The notes under the pieces: generated by a model
Database searches by the model: none
What the model saw: the letters and a program-made list of their open reading frames with translations, nothing else
Told to the model about the DNA's origin: nothing
Assembly: GCF_014203355.1 (NCBI RefSeq)
Contig: NZ_JACHIR010000002.1
Location: forward strand, 558,001 to 622,000
DNA: 64,000 bases
Direction of reading: 5' to 3'
From: Kutzneria kofuensis
GTDB taxonomy: Bacteria > Actinomycetota > Actinomycetes > Mycobacteriales > Pseudonocardiaceae
Shown here: positions 61,049 to 64,000 of the stretch, piece by piece
How positions within the stretch are numbered: the stretch's first letter is position 1
Layout of the letters: every line of letters begins with the position of its first letter
Made by a program: the position numbers and the translations under genes

Positions 61049-61935
61049 CCGGCCCGGTTCGAAACCGCCTGCCTCCCGCTATAAATCCGGCTCACGAGCG
61101 GTTGGCCCAGCAGCAGGCCGACCAGCACCAGCACGATTCCGGCCACCTGCCGCCCGGTCAGGCTGTCGCCGGCGAGCAGCGTGCCGAGCAGCACGCCGGT
61201 GACGGGGTTGAGCAGTCCGACGAGCCCGACGCTGCCGGCGGGCAGATGCTTCAGCCCCGCGAACCACGCCGCGAAGGCGGCCGCCGTGGCCACCACCGTG
61301 ACGTAGCCGAACCCGAGCAGCGCCTCGCCGCTGAGCGCCGGTGGCGCGCCTTCGACCAGGACCGCCGGCGGGATCAGCAGCAGGCCGCCCCAGGTCAGCT
61401 GCCACGACGTCGACGCCAACACGTCGACTTCGCCGGCCCACCGCTTGGCCAGGATGTATCCCACCGACGACAGCGTCATCGCGCCCACCGACGCCGCCAC
61501 CCCGAGCAGGTCCACCCGCGCCGCCGCGGTCATCAGCATCAGACACGCCCCGCCGATCCCGATCACCGCGCCGACGAGCGCCCCGGACGTCGGCCGTTCG
61601 GCGTTGATCAGCCAGGCCAGCAGCATCAACACCACCGGCGACGTCGCCATGATCATTGACGCCAGGCTGGTCGGCAGCGCCTGCGCCGCCACGTAGATCA
61701 GCGTGAAGAACACGCTGGTGTTCAGCACGCCCAGCACCAGCGACTTCCACCACCACTGCCCACGCGGCCGCTTCCGGCCCACCGCCAGCAGCAACAGGCC
61801 CGCCGGCAGCGCCCGGAACACCGCCCCGTACAGCGGATATCCCGCCGGCAGGTGCTCGTGCGTGACGAAGTAGTTGGTCCCCCAGGCCACCGGCGCGATC
61901 GCCGTCACCAGGCTCCACCTCACGGTAGCTTCCAT
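61045..61935 (-). CDS. EamA/DMT family transporter
   Basis: This 296-residue protein has ten predicted helices in two EamA repeats. APVAWGTNYFVTHEHLP opens the first, and GSVGLVGLLNPVTGVLLGTLLAG lies in the second. It is likely a metabolite or drug exporter. The ATG at 61935 lies inside the first operator palindrome; a GTG four codons later (61923) is an alternative start. It is divergent from a MarR gene, a frequent exporter-regulator arrangement. The overlap with the sialidase start suggests co-transcription. Confidence 0.83.
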   Translation of the reverse strand: MEATVRWSLVTAIAPVAWGTNYFVTHEHLPAGYPLYGAVFRALPAGLLLLAVGRKRPRGQWWWKSLVLGVLNTSVFFTLIYVAAQALPTSLASMIMATSPVVLMLLAWLINAERPTSGALVGAVIGIGGACLMLMTAAARVDLLGVAASVGAMTLSSVGYILAKRWAGEVDVLASTSWQLTWGGLLLIPPAVLVEGAPPALSGEALLGFGYVTVVATAAAFAAWFAGLKHLPAGSVGLVGLLNPVTGVLLGTLLAGDSLTGRQVAGIVLVLVGLLLGQPLVSRIYSGRQAVSNRAG

Positions 61936-61966
61936 GGAAGCTACTTTATACCTTCCTTGGAAGCTA
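61925..61966. promoter_or_regulatory. Double palindromic MarR-type operator
   Basis: A perfect 20-bp palindrome (GTAGCTTCCA and its complement) at 61925-61944 is followed by a second, imperfect copy TACCTTCCTTGGAAGCTA at 61949-61966, centre to centre 23 bases apart. They fill the space between the divergent EamA and MarR genes. They probably bind the MarR protein and repress both genes. Confidence 0.75.
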
Positions 61967-61976
61967 TTGTGTGCCT

Positions 61977-62480
61977 GTGAGCGAGCCCATGGACCACGTA
62001 GCCCGCATCCAGGCCGAATGGCACCGCGAACGCCCCGACCTGGACGTGTCGCCGCAGGGCGTGATCGGCCGCCTGCACCGCGTCGGCGCGCTGCTGACCG
62101 ACCAGCTCAACACCGTCTACCAGCGGTTCGGCCTGTCCGAGGGCGAGTTCGACGTGCTGGCCGCCCTCCGCCGCGCCGGCGAGCCCTTCGAACGCGCCCC
62201 CGGCGAGCTGGCCGCCTTCACCATGGTCACCACCGGCGCCATGACCAAGCGCCTGGACCGGCTCGAGGCCGCCGGCCTCCTCACCCGCCGCCCCAGCCAG
62301 TCCGACGGCCGCGCCCGCGTGGTGGCCCTCACGCCCGCCGGCCGCGCCCTCATCGACGAGGCCTTCACCGCCCACATGCGCAACGAACGGCGGCTGTTGG
62401 CGGACCTGTCCCCCGCCGAGGCGGAACAGTTGGAGGAACTGCTGACGACGTGGCTGGCCCGCCTGGAACCGCCGCGCTAG
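61977..62480 (+). CDS. MarR family transcriptional regulator
   Basis: From the GTG at 61977 the protein has 167 residues (GTG 61971 and ATG 61989 are alternatives); there is no clear ribosome-binding site, so the message may be leaderless. The winged helix shows EGEFDVLAALRRAGE, VTTGAMTKRLDRLEAAGLLTR (recognition helix) and the wing SDGRARVVALTPAGR. It should repress itself and the EamA gene by the double palindrome until a small ligand binds. Its stop overlaps the convergent GNAT gene by 4 bases. Confidence 0.85.
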   Translation: MSEPMDHVARIQAEWHRERPDLDVSPQGVIGRLHRVGALLTDQLNTVYQRFGLSEGEFDVLAALRRAGEPFERAPGELAAFTMVTTGAMTKRLDRLEAAGLLTRRPSQSDGRARVVALTPAGRALIDEAFTAHMRNERRLLADLSPAEAEQLEELLTTWLARLEPPR

Positions 62481-63175
62481 ACCCTTGCCAGGCTCCCGAC
62501 CCTCGTCACCACGAACACCGGCCGCCGGTGCACCCGGAAGCCCAGCGACTCGTACAGGCGGATCGCGCCCGTGTTGGTCTGGGTGGCGTGCAGGAAGGGG
62601 ATCTCGCCGCGGGACTGGATGCCGGCGGCGACGGCGAGGACGAGGCGGGCGGCGAGTCCCTGGCCGCGGTGGTCGGGGTCGGTGCAGACGGCGCTGATCT
62701 CGGTGCAGCCGGGCGGGCGCATGCGCTCGCCGGCCATGGCGACGAGGGCTCCGCCGCGGCGAATGCCCAGGTAGGAGCCGAGTTCGATGGTGCGCGGGAG
62801 GAACGGGCCCGGGCGGGTCCGCTCGACGAGGTCGATCATCTCGGGCACGTCGGCGGGGCCGAGCGGGACGGCCTCGGCATCCTCGACGCCCGCGACACCG
62901 TCGTCGACCAGCTGCACGGCCGGGAACTCGGCGACGACCTCCCAGTCCGCCGGCGGCGTGACGACACCCGCGGTGATGGTGACTTCGGCGCCGGGACCGG
63001 CGAACTCGGCCAGGTCACGCCACGCGGCCTCGTCGGGCTGGTCCGGCAGCGCCAGGAACGGCGCCACGTCGGCGGGGTAGCGCACGACCCGGCCGTGCCG
63101 CTCGGTGAAGCGGGCATGCGGCCCGCTCAACGACGTCAGGACCGGGTTGTCGAGCACCGAGAGGGAGTCGGTCAT
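62477..63175 (-). CDS. GNAT family N-acetyltransferase
   Basis: This 232-residue protein has the C-terminal GNAT core: TEISAVCTDPDHRGQGLAARL (acetyl-CoA loop R/Q-x-x-G-x-A) and GAIRLYESLGFRVHRRP. The N-terminal half (LTSLSGPHARFTERHGRV) resembles the FR47-like extended group. ATG at 63175 is used; the frame opens 18 bases upstream. Substrate unknown. Confidence 0.82.
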   Translation of the reverse strand: MTDSLSVLDNPVLTSLSGPHARFTERHGRVVRYPADVAPFLALPDQPDEAAWRDLAEFAGPGAEVTITAGVVTPPADWEVVAEFPAVQLVDDGVAGVEDAEAVPLGPADVPEMIDLVERTRPGPFLPRTIELGSYLGIRRGGALVAMAGERMRPPGCTEISAVCTDPDHRGQGLAARLVLAVAAGIQSRGEIPFLHATQTNTGAIRLYESLGFRVHRRPVFVVTRVGSLARV

Positions 63176-63274
63176 ACATACGATCATCCCCAACCGGCGT
63201 CGGTGAGTTCTCGGCCGTCCACGGAGTGGACATCCCGGGCGTCGAGGTGGGTCCGCCGCCTGGCCGAGGCGATC

Positions 63275-64000
63275 TCACGGTGAGGTCCGCCGGTGGGCCC
63301 GCACGGCAATCCGCAGCAGGTCCTCGGCCGCGCCGACCAAGCGACGTCCCTTGGGCCACACCGCCCGCAGCCTGCGGTGCAGGTCCACGCCGGCCACCGG
63401 GATCTCCACCATGCGCCCCTCGGCGAGGTCGTCCCGCACGGTCACGGCGCTGAGCACCGCCGGTCCGGCGCCGGCGACGACCGCGCTGCGCATGGCGGCG
63501 TTGGCGTCCAACACCATCAGCGGCTTCGCCGGTTCGAGGCCGTCCAGCAGCCGGTCGACGGTCTCCCGTGTCCCCGATCCCGGTTCGCGCACGATCAACC
63601 GCGTTCGGGCCAGCTCGGCGAGGTCCACCGGCTGCCGCCGGCGGGCCCAGGGATGGTGCGGGGCAACGACTACGGCCAGCCGGTCGGCGGCGACCTGGCG
63701 TGAGCTCAGGCTGCGCGGCACCGTCGGCGCCTCGATGAATCCCAACCCGATCCGGCCGCCGGCGGCCAGCGCCGCCACCTGCTCGGAGTTGGTGACCTTG
63801 AGGCTGACGTAGACCTCGGGCGATTGCCGTTGCAGGGCGCCGATCCACCGCGGCACGAAGTGCTCGGCCAACGTCATGCTCGACGCGAGGGTCAGGTCGT
63901 TGGCCTGCTCCGCGCGCAGGGCGGCGACGCCGACCATCAGGGCGTCGACCTCGGCCAGCACCCGGCCCGCCCACTGGCAGACCGCCTTGCCCTCCACGGT
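63275..64000 (-). CDS. LysR family transcriptional regulator, C-terminal part (5' end outside window)
   Basis: The frame is open to the right edge. The ~240 visible residues cover the linker helix (GKAVCQWAGRVLAEVDAL) and the periplasmic-binding-like effector domain (LTLASSMTLAEHFVPRWI, LIVREPGSGTRETVD, GAGPAVLSAVTV). The IVREPGSGTR loop is like that of CysB/CbbR-type members. The N-terminal helix-turn-helix lies beyond base 64000. The target is probably further right. Confidence 0.83.
   Translation of the reverse strand, partial: TVEGKAVCQWAGRVLAEVDALMVGVAALRAEQANDLTLASSMTLAEHFVPRWIGALQRQSPEVYVSLKVTNSEQVAALAAGGRIGLGFIEAPTVPRSLSSRQVAADRLAVVVAPHHPWARRRQPVDLAELARTRLIVREPGSGTRETVDRLLDGLEPAKPLMVLDANAAMRSAVVAGAGPAVLSAVTVRDDLAEGRMVEIPVAGVDLHRRLRAVWPKGRRLVGAAEDLLRIAVRAHRRTSP

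Noticed and set aside
1-64000. tRNA, rRNA, riboswitch or replication origin
   Set aside because: No cloverleaf, rRNA core, known riboswitch core or cluster of DnaA-box-like sites was recognised by eye. Small RNAs cannot be excluded.

Overview
The window is very GC-rich (about 70 percent), strongly codon-biased and dense with ATGA/GTGA gene overlaps. It carries DUF2795, DUF3618, Holin-X and DUF1360 proteins, AfsR-type SARP regulators, a DUF222/HNH gene and a three-helix actinobacterial Rieske protein. This points to a filamentous actinomycete, most likely of the Pseudonocardiales; the genus cannot be fixed from sequence alone. No rRNA, tRNA or CRISPR was found.

Layout. 1-1079 is the end of an FAD/Fe-S oxidoreductase. 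1121-5085 is a tight five-gene minus-strand operon (GH15 enzyme, enolase-superfamily protein, SnoaL-like protein, DUF1360 protein, small acidic protein). 5158-20758 is a surface-sugar locus with a full ADP-D-glycero-beta-D-manno-heptose gene set: GmhA, GmhB and two complete bifunctional HldE proteins. With it come four GT9 heptosyltransferase-like enzymes, three GT4 enzymes, one GT2 enzyme, an aldehyde dehydrogenase and an SDR. The locus is interrupted at 7233-8786 by a frameshifted DUF222/HNH gene lying between two inverted copies of a ~118-bp long-hairpin element. 20797-21374 holds two small membrane-stress-type proteins, and 21449-25627 a qcrB-qcrA pair plus an MFS transporter.

26975-33820 is a DasABCD-like amino-sugar uptake cluster: lipoprotein binding protein, two permeases, GH20 hexosaminidase and GntR regulator. 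A secreted CBM/GH16-like enzyme is transcribed divergently from it. The shared intergenic region holds two copies of ACCAATGGTCA, each about 50 bases from one of the two start codons, so co-regulation by the GntR protein is likely. 33817-38070 contains mixed metabolic genes (cyclase-family hydrolase plus TPP enzyme, PNPOx-like protein, small hypotheticals). 38232-41924 encodes secreted proteins (S1 protease, M1 metallopeptidase, ricin-type lectin).

42017-58003 is a second notable region. A complete AfsR-like SARP is divergent from a 3076-residue RHS/YD-repeat protein with a C-terminal nuclease-type toxin domain. Next comes a secreted repeat/propeller protein, then a second SARP that is truncated in its NB-ARC domain and runs into the antisense strand of a sialidase gene. 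57848-63175 contains the three-LamG sialidase, an EamA transporter and a MarR regulator sharing a double palindromic operator, and a GNAT acetyltransferase. The right edge is a LysR gene cut by the window end.

The most interesting points are the ADP-heptose/heptosyltransferase locus in an organism whose relatives do not make LPS, the hairpin-bounded HNH cassette with co-varying outer stems, and the RHS toxin without a recognisable immunity gene.
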